From Methanobacterium sp. (GTDB taxonomy: Archaea > Methanobacteriota > Methanobacteria > Methanobacteriales > Methanobacteriaceae): a stretch of 31,569 nt of DNA. Below the pieces are notes generated by a model. It did not search any database. It saw nothing but the letters and a program-made list of their open reading frames with translations, and had not been told where the DNA came from. Below are positions 12,662 to 21,283 of this stretch, piece after piece. The position numbers were made by a program, and so were the translations under genes. The first letter of the stretch is position 1. Every line of letters starts with the position of its first letter. The DNA lies in assembly GCA_012838205.1 (NCBI GenBank), contig DUPR01000059.1, positions 1-31,569 of the forward strand, read 5' to 3'.

Positions 12662-12675
<14 letters not shown>
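12073..12675 (+). CDS. PP-loop superfamily ATP pyrophosphatase (archaeal DUF7411-like)
   Basis: A 200-residue member of the adenine nucleotide alpha-hydrolase/PP-loop family. Its ATP-binding loop, LYSGGKDSS, is at residues 7-15. Later conserved segments are [20 protein letters not shown] and [15 protein letters not shown]. It resembles enzymes that adenylate tRNA or a cofactor, but it lacks the cysteine pairs of TtcA- or TilS-type tRNA-modifying members, so the substrate is open. The start is the ATG at 12073, which overlaps the preceding stop as ATGA. A TTG at 12067 is also in frame but less likely. Its last 14 nt overlap the eL39 gene. The protein always sits with translation genes in relatives I recall, which suggests an RNA-modification or ribosome-linked function. 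Confidence 0.85.
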
Positions 12676-12817
<142 letters not shown>

Positions 12818-12841
12818 TTCTAATCTTAGGAGAGAATAAAG

Positions 12842-13087
12842 ATGGAAAGAGTTTACATTATACCTCTCAGGGATGCTAAAAAGGCACCACGAACTAAAAG
12901 GTCACCACGAGCAACCCGATTTGTGAGGGAATTCATTCAAAAACACATGAAATCTGATGATGTCCAAATAGATGCATCGGTGAATGAAAAAATATGGGAA
13001 AGGGGAATACAGAAAATACCCCCCAAGATCAAAGTAAAGGCAACCAAAGAAGACGATGGTTCTGTACTGGTCACCCTAGCCCAGTAG
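12842..13087 (+). CDS. rpl31e: 50S ribosomal protein eL31
   Basis: An 81-residue protein matching eL31, a large-subunit protein near the exit-tunnel mouth. Key segments are [20 protein letters not shown] at the start, [19 protein letters not shown] in the middle and [20 protein letters not shown] towards the end. The start is ATG 12842 with TAGGAG 9 nt upstream. It is 24 nt after eL39 and 10 nt before aIF6, an order conserved in many euryarchaea. Confidence 0.97.
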   Translation: MERVYIIPLRDAKKAPRTKRSPRATRFVREFIQKHMKSDDVQIDASVNEKIWERGIQKIPPKIKVKATKEDDGSVLVTLAQ

Positions 13088-13097
13088 GTGAACTCCT

Positions 13098-13768
<671 letters not shown>

Positions 13769-13772
<4 letters not shown>

Positions 13773-13999
13773 AAACGAAGATATATAGAGTTCAAGGTAA
13801 ATTCATCATGGGAAACAGTTTCAAACCCTTCACCAGGGAACTGAAAGCCATAGGTGAAGAAGATATTAAAGAAAAAATATACTCAGAATTCGGTAGCAAA
13901 CACCACATTGTACGCAACCAGATACACATCGAAAAAATTGATGAAATAACTGCTGAAGAAGTTATTGATCCACTGATCAAAACCCTAACTTCGGAGTGA
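13769..13999 (+). CDS. rplX: 50S ribosomal protein eL20 (archaeal LX, L18Ae)
   Basis: A 76-residue LX protein, the short archaeal form of eukaryotic eL20 (L18a). It contains YRVQGKFIMGNSFKPFTREL followed by KAIGEEDIKEKIYSEFGSKH and the IHIEKIDEI strand, which agree with the family along their whole length. The ATG at 13769 overlaps the aIF6 stop as ATGA, and prefoldin alpha follows directly. The gene order aIF6, LX, prefoldin alpha is widely conserved in archaea. Confidence 0.95.
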
Positions 14000-14004
14000 G
14001 CAAC

Positions 14005-14442
14005 ATGGAAGACCGACAAAGGCTGGAAGAGATCATAAACGAACTCAACGCCTACAAAGCCCAAGCAGACACATTAAACCAGCAAGTGGAAACTCTTAAA
14101 GGCACTATAGCTGATTTAACAGTTGCTCAGGAAACATTGGATGCTATTAAAGGTAAAAAATCGCCTGAAACTCTAGTACCAATTGGTGCAGGTTCTTTCC
14201 TGATTACAGAAATCAAAAATACCGAAGAAGTGATTGTGGGCCTAGGTTCAGGAGCTGCTGTTAAAAGAACTATTGATGATGCTAAAGTAAGCATTGAAGG
14301 GCAGAAAAAAGAATTAGATGAAATAATGCAGAAAATGATTGGAGATCTCCAGAAGATCAGTGAAATCATCTCCCAGAAAAGCCCCGAAGCCGAGGCACTC
14401 ATCCAAAAAATTGAGGGTACACCTGGTGAAAACCTACCCTAA
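14005..14442 (+). CDS. pfdA: Prefoldin alpha subunit
   Basis: A 145-residue alpha subunit of the archaeal hexameric chaperone prefoldin (two alpha, four beta), which holds unfolded proteins and passes them to the group II chaperonin. The two long coiled-coil helices (residues about 3-45 and 95-140) flank the central beta hairpin region with TLVPIGAGSFLITEIKNT and EEVIVGLGSGAAVKRT, the typical alpha-subunit hairpins. The start is the ATG at 14005 with GGAGTGA 5 nt upstream. An in-frame GTG at 13996 overlaps the LX stop but is part of that ribosome binding site. It is the last gene of the superoperon before a 160-nt gap. Confidence 0.95.
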   Translation: MEDRQRLEEIINELNAYKAQADTLNQQVETLKGTIADLTVAQETLDAIKGKKSPETLVPIGAGSFLITEIKNTEEVIVGLGSGAAVKRTIDDAKVSIEGQKKELDEIMQKMIGDLQKISEIISQKSPEAEALIQKIEGTPGENLP

Positions 14443-14602
14443 ACTTCACTTTTCATTTTCTATAAATTAACAACTCATCAAGATTTAATCTAATTTCATC
14501 TTTTAGGCAACTATCAATTAACTTAAACTATTATAACACCTATTTTACAAAAGCAACTTATAACCACTAAAAAATTTCCCTAAATATAGGATGTGATGTC
14601 TT

Positions 14603-15859
14603 TTGTTTGAATCTTTAAAAAAGAAATTTTCAGGCACCATCGGAAAAATTTCTGACCAATTTTCCTCTGAAGAAGAGGAAAAAGCTCCTGAGGATGAAAA
14701 AAAGGATGAAAAAGCATCAGATAAAATTAAGGATATTGAAGATGAAACTTCTGCCAAGGGAAAAGAAGATAAATCATCCGACGATGAATCTCTCTTGAAA
14801 GAGAAAGAATCTAAAAAATCACGTTTATCCTTCCTGCGCAGAAAATCCACACCAAACGATGAAGATTCCCTAAAAGATGAAAAAGGTTTAAAACATCATA
14901 AAAAATCTTCAGATGATTCAACCGAAGATGATAAAATAGCAGATAAAACCCGAACAGGGGAAGATGCAGAAAAAGAAGCATCTGGACTATTTACATTTGC
15001 CACACACAAAACCATCTCCCAAAATGATATAGATGACATCCTATTTGAACTAGAACTAGCTCTTCTAGAGGGGGATGTTGCTTTGGAAGTGGCTGAGCAA
15101 ATCGTAAATTCGGTTAAAAAAGATTTAGTAGGTCGGAAGATAAAAAGAAGAAATGATGTGGCAGAATTCACTAAAAATGCCCTTAAAAACGCTATTTCAG
15201 ACATACTGGTAGTTGAAGGTCCTGATCTGAAAAAATCTGTTAAAAAAGCCCAAAAAACTGGAGAACCGTTTAAAATAATGTTTGTAGGTGTTAATGGGAC
15301 TGGAAAAACCACTACCATTTCTAAAATTGCTGATTATTTTGTTAAAGAAGGTTACACTCCAGTTATAGCCGCATCTGATACTTTTCGGGCAGGTGCCATT
15401 GAACAAATATCTCATCATGCAGAAAATATTGGAGTGAAGATAATACGCCACCAAAAAGGGGCTGATCCAGCAGCAGTGGCTTATGATGCAGTGGAACATG
15501 CCAGGGCCCAGAAGAAAGAACTGGTCTTAATCGACACTGCCGGGCGAATGCAAACCAATGCGAATCTTATGGATGAGATGAAGAAGATTCAGAGGGTTGT
15601 CAAACCAGATATTGCAATATTCGTAGGGGATGCCCTCACAGGGAATGATGCTGTGGAACAAGCACGTAAATTCGATGATGCTGTGGGTGTTGACGGAATA
15701 ATTCTCACAAAGGCAGATGCTGATGCAAAAGGTGGGGCAGCACTCTCTATTGGTCATGTAATAAACAAGCCCATATTATACTTGGGTGTAGGTCAGGGAT
15801 ATGGGGATATTATGGAATTTCGCCCGGATTGGATGGTGGAACAAGTCCTTGGGGATTAA
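14603..15859 (+). CDS. ftsY: Signal recognition particle receptor FtsY
   Basis: The SRP receptor GTPase, which docks SRP-ribosome complexes at the membrane for co-translational insertion. The 418 residues divide into a highly charged, Asp/Glu/Lys/Ser-rich N-terminal extension (about 1-125) that in FtsY contacts the membrane, then the N domain (four-helix bundle, from about 130) and the G domain. G motifs are [10 protein letters not shown] (about 229-238), DTFRAGA, DTAGR (about 311) and TKAD (about 369). The start is TTG 14603, preceded by GGATGTGAT. No ATG is available in frame nearby. A TATA-like ACTTATAA lies about 50 nt upstream, in the gap after pfdA, so it probably has its own promoter. 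The stop codon sits in the loop of a hairpin. Confidence 0.96.
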   Translation: MFESLKKKFSGTIGKISDQFSSEEEEKAPEDEKKDEKASDKIKDIEDETSAKGKEDKSSDDESLLKEKESKKSRLSFLRRKSTPNDEDSLKDEKGLKHHKKSSDDSTEDDKIADKTRTGEDAEKEASGLFTFATHKTISQNDIDDILFELELALLEGDVALEVAEQIVNSVKKDLVGRKIKRRNDVAEFTKNALKNAISDILVVEGPDLKKSVKKAQKTGEPFKIMFVGVNGTGKTTTISKIADYFVKEGYTPVIAASDTFRAGAIEQISHHAENIGVKIIRHQKGADPAAVAYDAVEHARAQKKELVLIDTAGRMQTNANLMDEMKKIQRVVKPDIAIFVGDALTGNDAVEQARKFDDAVGVDGIILTKADADAKGGAALSIGHVINKPILYLGVGQGYGDIMEFRPDWMVEQVLGD

Positions 15860-15913
15860 CAAATCCCGGGGGATTACTAAAATTATAATAAATCTAAGCA
15901 AATCTATTTTTTT
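15852..15913 (+). terminator. Stop-codon hairpin and oligo-T terminator of ftsY
   Basis: GGGATT (15852-15857) pairs perfectly with AATCCC (15862-15867) across a four-base loop. The ftsY stop TAA (15857-15859) lies at the edge of that loop. A T7 tract at 15907-15913 follows 40 nt later. The T tract is a normal archaeal terminator. The hairpin is too far from it to be a bacterial-type terminator stem. Confidence 0.5.
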
Positions 15914-15935
15914 CCACAATGCTATTTTTTTCCAC
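15904..15935. repeat. Two tandem 14-bp direct repeats at the 3' ends of ftsY and the methyltransferase gene
   Basis: CTATTTTTTTCCAC occurs at 15904-15917 and again, identical, at 15922-15935, a period of 18 bp. The second copy contains the stop codon and last codons of the minus-strand methyltransferase. The first copy contains an equivalent in-frame TAG 18 nt later. This looks like a local duplication that doubled both the T tract and the stop codon. Confidence 0.6.
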
Positions 15936-16599
15936 CATAAACCCCATACATGTAATTTTTCCACACTACATCTACTTGTTTAAATCCAACTTCCTCTAAG
16001 AAATGTACATGATCCATAAGAGGGGCGGGGAAATCTTCTTCCCGGTGTTTTGGAAGCCATACACTGTTAATTTCTTCTTGTGTGTGGGATTTCAGCATGA
16101 ACTCAATCCACTTTTCTATATAAAGCTGATTTAGGTAGGGTGATGACCCTAATATGTTATCGGCATTATAAAAGACTCCTCCCTTTTTAAGGAATCTCTT
16201 TATTCTACGGTAATATGGTTTCTTCTCGGGGGGATGTAGATGATGTAATGCCAGTGACGAGACCACTGCATCAAATTCATCTTCAAATTCTAGATCACGA
16301 ACATCAGCAATTATAAACTCAATATCATTGTAAGATGCGAGTTTGTACTTGGCCATTTTGATCATGTTCTTAGCCATATCCACACTGGTTATTTTGGCAT
16401 TGGGAAACCTTTCTTTAACTTCTAGGGATATGTTCCCAGTACCACAGCCCAGATCTAAAACATTTATCTTTTCTTTCTGGTGGAAAGGCAATGCTAAAAT
16501 CATGGACTCAATCATATCCTCATAACCGGGGATTAGTGTCCTGATAAGATCGTCAAATATCTCAGCTTCTTCTTCAAAGTGACTTTTAACTTGTTTCAT
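15922..16599 (-). CDS. Class I SAM-dependent methyltransferase
   Basis: A 225-residue stand-alone Rossmann-fold methyltransferase. Motif I is VLDLGCGTGNISLEV (about residues 47-61). The acidic end of strand 2 is ITSVDMAKNMI, motif II-like IEFIIADVRDLEF follows, and the post-II segment VVSSLALHHLHPPEKKPYYR resembles small-molecule and ubiquinone/CmoA-type enzymes. The C-terminal half has many aromatic residues. The target is unknown. The start is taken at ATG 16599, preceded by AGGCGAT (one mismatch to AGGTGAT) at 4 nt. An ATG two codons earlier at 16605 is possible. The gene converges on ftsY and diverges from the dUTPase gene, so it is transcribed alone. Confidence 0.85.
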   Translation of the reverse strand: MKQVKSHFEEEAEIFDDLIRTLIPGYEDMIESMILALPFHQKEKINVLDLGCGTGNISLEVKERFPNAKITSVDMAKNMIKMAKYKLASYNDIEFIIADVRDLEFEDEFDAVVSSLALHHLHPPEKKPYYRRIKRFLKKGGVFYNADNILGSSPYLNQLYIEKWIEFMLKSHTQEEINSVWLPKHREEDFPAPLMDHVHFLEEVGFKQVDVVWKNYMYGVYGGKK

Positions 16600-16605
16600 G
16601 CTCAT

Positions 16606-16870
16606 CGCCTATTTGACTGTGTCATAGTCATATAATTAGGTTGTGTTTTTTTTCATGTATTCTGTTATGATTATCTATCAACGCTGCAAATTAAAACCTG
16701 CGTCACTCCTGAAGTTCCTTTCTATTATAAACCCGGGGAAAAAGAATTTTCATTTATGGATTTATTTTTTTAAAAAAATTTATAAAATTGCCAGAATTTT
16801 TAAGTATTAAATCTAAATCTATCTATTACATTACGATGAATTTTCGCATTGATCACAGGAGGATCTATCC
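16606..16870. promoter_or_regulatory. Divergent promoter region (methyltransferase / dut)
   Basis: 265 nt without a gene. For the plus strand, TTTATAAAAT near 16769-16778 and TTTTTAAG near 16797 are TATA candidates. The message would carry the very strong AGGAGGATC (16856-16864) before the dut ATG. For the minus strand, AATTATATG near 16626-16634 is a TATA candidate for the methyltransferase. No conserved structure or small ORF was noticed. Confidence 0.4.
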
Positions 16871-17329
16871 ATGTTAGGTGAAAAAGAACTCATAAAACTA
16901 TTCCCTGAATTCAAAGAATTGGTAGAGCCATCAGGCATAGACCTACGGGTTGATGAAGTCTTCAGGCAGAAAGGACCAGGATCACTAGTTGATGATCAGA
17001 AAAACCTGCCAGAACTTCAAAAACTAGAACCCCCACTTTACACTCTACAACCAAAGACTGCCTACAGTGTAACCATCGACCGCAAAATTAAAATTCCTAA
17101 GGGATATTCAATGCTTTATCTCCCGCGTTCAACACTACTACGCTCCTTTATAAGCATCCACACTGCAGTAGGGGATCCTGGATTTTATGGAACTTTACAA
17201 TTCCTCCTGGTTAACCAAGGAGATTTCCCATTCACTCTGAAGCGTGGAGAAAGGATAGCTCAAGGAGTTGTTTTTCCAGTTGAAGGTTCAGGGGAGTATA
17301 ATGGTAGCTATCAAGAAAATGAAGACTAA
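16871..17329 (+). CDS. dut: dUTPase/dCTP deaminase family enzyme, probably dUTP diphosphatase
   Basis: A 152-residue member of the trimeric dUTPase/DCD fold, which keeps uracil out of DNA. Recognisable segments are EPSGIDLRVDEVF (the conserved Ser-x-x-Asp-hydrophobic motif), the RSTLLRSF helix with its Arg-Ser, and AVGDPGFYGTLQFLLVN, which replaces the AGxIDPGFxG or GVIDSGYRG motif of relatives. It is about 45 residues shorter than archaeal bifunctional dCTP deaminases. By eye it also lacks the glutamate of the bacterial deaminase LEF segment (FLL here), so I favour dUTPase over deaminase activity. The start is ATG 16871 with AGGAGGATC, one of the best ribosome binding sites in the window. 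It ends before a T9 tract, facing acs. Confidence 0.75.
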   Translation: MLGEKELIKLFPEFKELVEPSGIDLRVDEVFRQKGPGSLVDDQKNLPELQKLEPPLYTLQPKTAYSVTIDRKIKIPKGYSMLYLPRSTLLRSFISIHTAVGDPGFYGTLQFLLVNQGDFPFTLKRGERIAQGVVFPVEGSGEYNGSYQENED

Positions 17330-17335
17330 TTAACA

Positions 17336-17344
17336 TTTTTTTTT
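17336..17344 (+). terminator. T9 terminator after dut
   Basis: An uninterrupted run of nine T begins 6 nt after the dut stop codon, in the 23-nt gap between convergent genes. A further T5 lies at 17350-17354, over the acs stop. Confidence 0.6.
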
Positions 17345-17352
17345 GTAAATTT

Positions 17353-19242
17353 TTACAGTGGATGATCAAGTTTATCCACTGCTTCTGGATTGGCCAGTGT
17401 GGTTATATCTCCCACATCATCTCCTTTCACCTTAGCTTTTATCACCCGGCGCATGATTTTACCAGAACGAGTCTTGGGCAGATCCTCCACAAAACCTATA
17501 AATGCAGGGCTGGCTATGGGGCCTATTTCTCGGCGAACATGTTCTCTAAGGAGGTGTTTCAGCCGGGGACTGGGATCAAATCCTTTTTTTAATGTTACAA
17601 AACTGCAGATCTCTTCTCCTTTAACCTGGTCTGGTTTTCCAACTACTGCTGCTTCAGCCACAGCATCGTAACTTACCAGGGCGGATTCAACTTCTGCAGT
17701 GCTTATTCGGTGACCAGCAACGTTCAAAACATCATCTGCTCTTCCCTGTATCCAGAAATAACCATCTTCATCGATGCGAGCAACATCACCACTTAGATAA
17801 ACACCAGGGAAAGTGCTCCAGTAGGCATCCACGTAACGATCAGGGTCTTTGTAAAGTGTTCGGAACATGGAGGGCCAAGGTGTCTTAATAACCAAGTGAC
17901 CACCACCTTCACCTATGGGGTTGCCCTTGTTATCCACTACATCGGCTTTTATGGTGGGGAATGGTTTTACCACTGATCCTGGCTTTAAAGAGGTTATGGG
18001 CAGGGGAGTTATGAGTTGCATTCCAGTTTCTGTCTGCCACCATGTGTCCATAATAGGGCACTGTCGGTTTCCAACATGTTTATAGTACCACATCCACGCC
18101 TCTGGATTTATAGGTTCTCCCACACTACCAAGGAGTCTTAAAGAGCTTAAATCATGTTTTTGGGGCCATTTTTCACCGTATTTCATGAACAATCTGATGG
18201 TGGTAGGGGCAGTGTAGAACACACTCACACAATATTCTTCGATGATCTCCCAGAGGCGGTTGGGGTCAGGATAATCAGGGGCCCCCTCATACATCACAGA
18301 AGTGACTCCCATGATGAGTGGAGCATATACAATGTAGCTATGACCAGTTATCCAGCCAATATCTGCAGCACACCACCATATATCCTGGTCTTTCAAGTCA
18401 AAAACTAGTTTTAATGTGGTGTAAATCCCAACTGCATATCCACCATGGACATGAACCACTCCTTTAGGTTTCCCAGTTGTGCCTGAAGTGTAAAGGATGA
18501 AAAGAGGGTCTTCCGAATCCATGGGCTCGGTGATACATTCTTTTTCCTGTTCATGGATGATTTCCTCCCACCACAAATCACGTCCTGGTTTCATGTGAAC
18601 TGGAGAACCAGCATGTTTCACCACTATGAGTGTTTCCAGGGAGGGAATATCATCTAAAACTTCATCTACATTTTCTTTAAGTGGTATGACTTTTCCTCGG
18701 CGGTAAAATCCGTCCACGGTTATGGCAACTTTTACCTTGGCGTCGTTGGCTCTTTCTTGGAAGGCTTTGGCCCAGAAACCAGAGAACACCACACTGTGAA
18801 TTGCTCCGATCTTGGCGCAGGCCAACATGGCAATGGGTAACTCCAAGATCATGGGCAAGTAAATAGATACACGATCCCCCTTCTTAACACCAAGACCCCG
18901 CAAGGCATTGGCCATCTGATTAACCTTCCGGTGAAGATCATGATAGGTAAGCTTTTTTACCTGGCCAGATTCACCTTCCCATATGTAGGCCACCTTGTTT
19001 TTCCGCCAAGTTTTAACATGCCGGTCCAGGGCATTGTGTACAATGTTAAATTTACCTCCACAGAACCACTCAGCATGGGGAGGATCCCATTTTAAGACAC
19101 CTTCATAGGGTTGGTACCATTCTAACTCCTGAGCAAGCTCATCCCAGAACCATTCTGGATCATTTTGAGCTTTCTGGAGAAGTTCATCATAACTAGTTAT
19201 ACCATAATGTGCCATCCATTTTTGGATGTTACTATTTTTCAT
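17353..19242 (-). CDS. acsA: Acetyl-CoA synthetase, AMP-forming
   Basis: Activates acetate to acetyl-CoA with ATP through acetyl-AMP. In a hydrogenotrophic methanogen this serves carbon assimilation. The adenylate-forming motifs are [15 protein letters not shown] (A3), DTWWQTETG (A5, with the Trp that sets acetate preference), [20 protein letters not shown] (A7/A8) and the C-terminal TRSGKIMRR with the Lys that is acetylated in relatives (residue 595 here). The first ATG is at 19242, but it has no ribosome binding site. The frame stays open upstream and encodes [20 protein letters not shown], which looks like the normal N-terminus of the family. The real start is probably AUU at 19305, 6 nt after AGGGGGT, giving about 650 residues. 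A TATA-like GTATAAAA lies at 19327-19334. Confidence 0.95.
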   Translation of the reverse strand: MKNSNIQKWMAHYGITSYDELLQKAQNDPEWFWDELAQELEWYQPYEGVLKWDPPHAEWFCGGKFNIVHNALDRHVKTWRKNKVAYIWEGESGQVKKLTYHDLHRKVNQMANALRGLGVKKGDRVSIYLPMILELPIAMLACAKIGAIHSVVFSGFWAKAFQERANDAKVKVAITVDGFYRRGKVIPLKENVDEVLDDIPSLETLIVVKHAGSPVHMKPGRDLWWEEIIHEQEKECITEPMDSEDPLFILYTSGTTGKPKGVVHVHGGYAVGIYTTLKLVFDLKDQDIWWCAADIGWITGHSYIVYAPLIMGVTSVMYEGAPDYPDPNRLWEIIEEYCVSVFYTAPTTIRLFMKYGEKWPQKHDLSSLRLLGSVGEPINPEAWMWYYKHVGNRQCPIMDTWWQTETGMQLITPLPITSLKPGSVVKPFPTIKADVVDNKGNPIGEGGGHLVIKTPWPSMFRTLYKDPDRYVDAYWSTFPGVYLSGDVARIDEDGYFWIQGRADDVLNVAGHRISTAEVESALVSYDAVAEAAVVGKPDQVKGEEICSFVTLKKGFDPSPRLKHLLREHVRREIGPIASPAFIGFVEDLPKTRSGKIMRRVIKAKVKGDDVGDITTLANPEAVDKLDHPL

Positions 19243-19305
19243 TAAATCTTCAGAAGGTGAAAATAATCTATTTTCCTTTAAAAGAGCTTCTAACTCACTT
19301 AAAAT

Positions 19306-19654
19306 ATTAAAACCCCCTATAAACCCTTTTATACAAACAAGATTGTCATCAATTATCCTACACTATATTATGTTTTTTCCAATTCAATTATATTTTCACC
19401 ATTTTTCTATCTTTTCATGTGGAGCTTGGTAAGACTAATGATGCCCAAAAACTAGTTCACACCAACTTAATACTAAGACGATATACCCAGGGATTTGCTA
19501 AGATTAATGGTGACAAAAACTTTACTGGGTTCATTCTTAACCTTCCAAACACTCTGAAATGCACTGTAATCATTTTTATTGAAAACTTTTACTGGATCCT
19601 CTTGAAACCTAACGGGTTATAATTTAATAATAGTAAGCAACATATTCTTTTTTC
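19306..19654. other. Gene-poor divergent region between acs and the ALS-like gene
   Basis: About 350 nt. The acs side holds TATA-like sequences (GTATAAAA 19327-19334, TTTATAG 19317-19323 on the minus strand). The other side has GTTATAATTTAATA at about 19616-19629, which would start transcription about 8 nt before the ALS-like ATG. The middle (about 19419-19622) is less AT-rich and has a 67-codon plus-strand frame beginning with GTG that I could not relate to any protein, and a 38-codon minus-strand frame. Neither has a good ribosome binding site. I do not call a gene here. Confidence 0.4.
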
Positions 19655-21250
19655 ATGCAATCCGTGGCCAAGATTAGATTGGCAGATGCACTGGTTAAAA
19701 TAATGGAAAAAGAGGGAATAAAATATATATTTGGCCATCCAGGGGAACAAATACTCCCAGTTTACCAGGCACTACGCAAATCATCAATAAAACATGTTTT
19801 AATGCGTCATGAACAGAGTGCAGCTCACGCAGCAGATGGATACGCCCGAGCATCACTTCAACCAAGTGTTTGCATAGCATCAGGAGGTCCTGGAGCATTA
19901 AACATGACAATGGGTGTGGCTACAGCTTACAAGGATTCAGTACCACTCCTAATCATCACTGGCGATGTTTCCAGCAATTTAAAAGGTGAAAACGTCTTTC
20001 AAAATATTGATGTAAACGCTGTTTTTAAACCAATAACTCTGCAAAGCCACTTGATAGACGACCCAGATAAAGGAATAGAAATAATTAAAAAAACATTCCA
20101 ATCCCTTAAAACAGGGAAAACAGGTCCAATACACCTAAATATTCCCCGTGACATTCTACAAAAAGAAATCAACCCATCCCTCCTAGATGAAAGTGTGGAA
20201 ATAAACATTAAAACCCACTGGAAAGACATAAACCAAGTTAAAAGATTACTTAGAAAATCTGAAAAACCTCTACTTCTAGTTGGTGCAGGAGTATTATGGT
20301 CCCATGCTGCTGGTGATGTAAAAAGTTTTGTAGAACAACACCAGATCCCAGTAGCCACCACATACCCTGCTAGAGGCGTCATTAGAGAGAATCATCCCCT
20401 TTCTCTGGGACTTTTAGGAACCAGAGGCACACAAAGAGCTAACTATGCTGGAAAAAACTCAGACCTTATCCTGGCCATTGGATGCCGATTATCTGAACGA
20501 ACACAGAAAGGGCTTGGTAATGCGCCAATAATCCAAGTGAACTTGGATAAAACAGTTTTAAAAGGAAATATTAACATTCAAGCTGATGTAAAGGAATTCA
20601 TGGAAAAAATCAGCCCAACATCAACAAAAAATACTGAAAAATGGTTGCATGAACTTCAAAGCTATAATAAGGTTCAAAAAATTAGGACAAATTATGATAA
20701 AACTCCATTAAAGCCACAAATGGCAATTAAAGAGATATTAGATGGCATTGGTTCTTCGATCTTGGTTAATGATGCTGGCAGTCACACCACCTGGATAACT
20801 CTGCTTATGGAAGTATCCGAACCATCTTCATTGATCTTCTCCGGTGGATTCGGACCTATGGGATACGGAATCCCAGCAGCAATTGGTGTTAGCCTGGCTC
20901 GTCCTGATAAAAATGTGGTGGTGGTGGTAGGTGATGGTGGTTTCCAGATGACCAGCCAGGAGATGGCAACCATCTTTGAGTTAGATTTACCCATCATGAT
21001 CTGCCTAATAAATAACCAATCCCTTGGCATTATCCGACAGTGGCAAGAGCTTTACTATGGAGGAGCATTCCAAGTGAAACTTGAAAATCCTGATTTTGTG
21101 AAACTGGCCACTGCTTACCATTTAAAGGCCAAAATGGTAGATTCTCCAGGTGAAGTTTTGGCAGCTGTGGAGAATGGACTAAAACTTAATAAACCATTAT
21201 TAATAGAGATTAAAGTTGATAAAAATGAAGACATACCACTACCCAAGTGA
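19655..21250 (+). CDS. Thiamine-diphosphate enzyme, acetolactate synthase large-subunit-like
   Basis: A 531-residue three-domain TPP enzyme of the acetolactate synthase/pyruvate oxidase family. The Pyr domain has the catalytic Glu53 in MRHEQSAAHAADGYARAS. The central domain runs from about 190 to 325. The PP domain carries the TPP-binding stretch GDGGFQMTSQE to LINNQSLG (about 426-455). It is 30-60 residues shorter than typical anabolic IlvB, mainly at the C-terminus, and no ilvN regulatory subunit gene is adjacent. It could be a second acetolactate synthase or an enzyme for another 2-oxoacid. It lacks a Shine-Dalgarno sequence, and the likely TATA box (19616-19629) is so close that the message may be almost leaderless. 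A radical SAM gene follows after 33 nt in the same direction. Confidence 0.85.
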   Translation: MQSVAKIRLADALVKIMEKEGIKYIFGHPGEQILPVYQALRKSSIKHVLMRHEQSAAHAADGYARASLQPSVCIASGGPGALNMTMGVATAYKDSVPLLIITGDVSSNLKGENVFQNIDVNAVFKPITLQSHLIDDPDKGIEIIKKTFQSLKTGKTGPIHLNIPRDILQKEINPSLLDESVEINIKTHWKDINQVKRLLRKSEKPLLLVGAGVLWSHAAGDVKSFVEQHQIPVATTYPARGVIRENHPLSLGLLGTRGTQRANYAGKNSDLILAIGCRLSERTQKGLGNAPIIQVNLDKTVLKGNINIQADVKEFMEKISPTSTKNTEKWLHELQSYNKVQKIRTNYDKTPLKPQMAIKEILDGIGSSILVNDAGSHTTWITLLMEVSEPSSLIFSGGFGPMGYGIPAAIGVSLARPDKNVVVVVGDGGFQMTSQEMATIFELDLPIMICLINNQSLGIIRQWQELYYGGAFQVKLENPDFVKLATAYHLKAKMVDSPGEVLAAVENGLKLNKPLLIEIKVDKNEDIPLPK

Positions 21251-21283
21251 ATTTTCTAACAATTTATTTATAATGGTGATTAA

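Noticed and set aside
19419..19622. 67-codon plus-strand ORF starting with GTG
   Set aside because: No ribosome binding site, no recognised family, and it ends inside the promoter of the next gene. Kept only as an unexplained patch.
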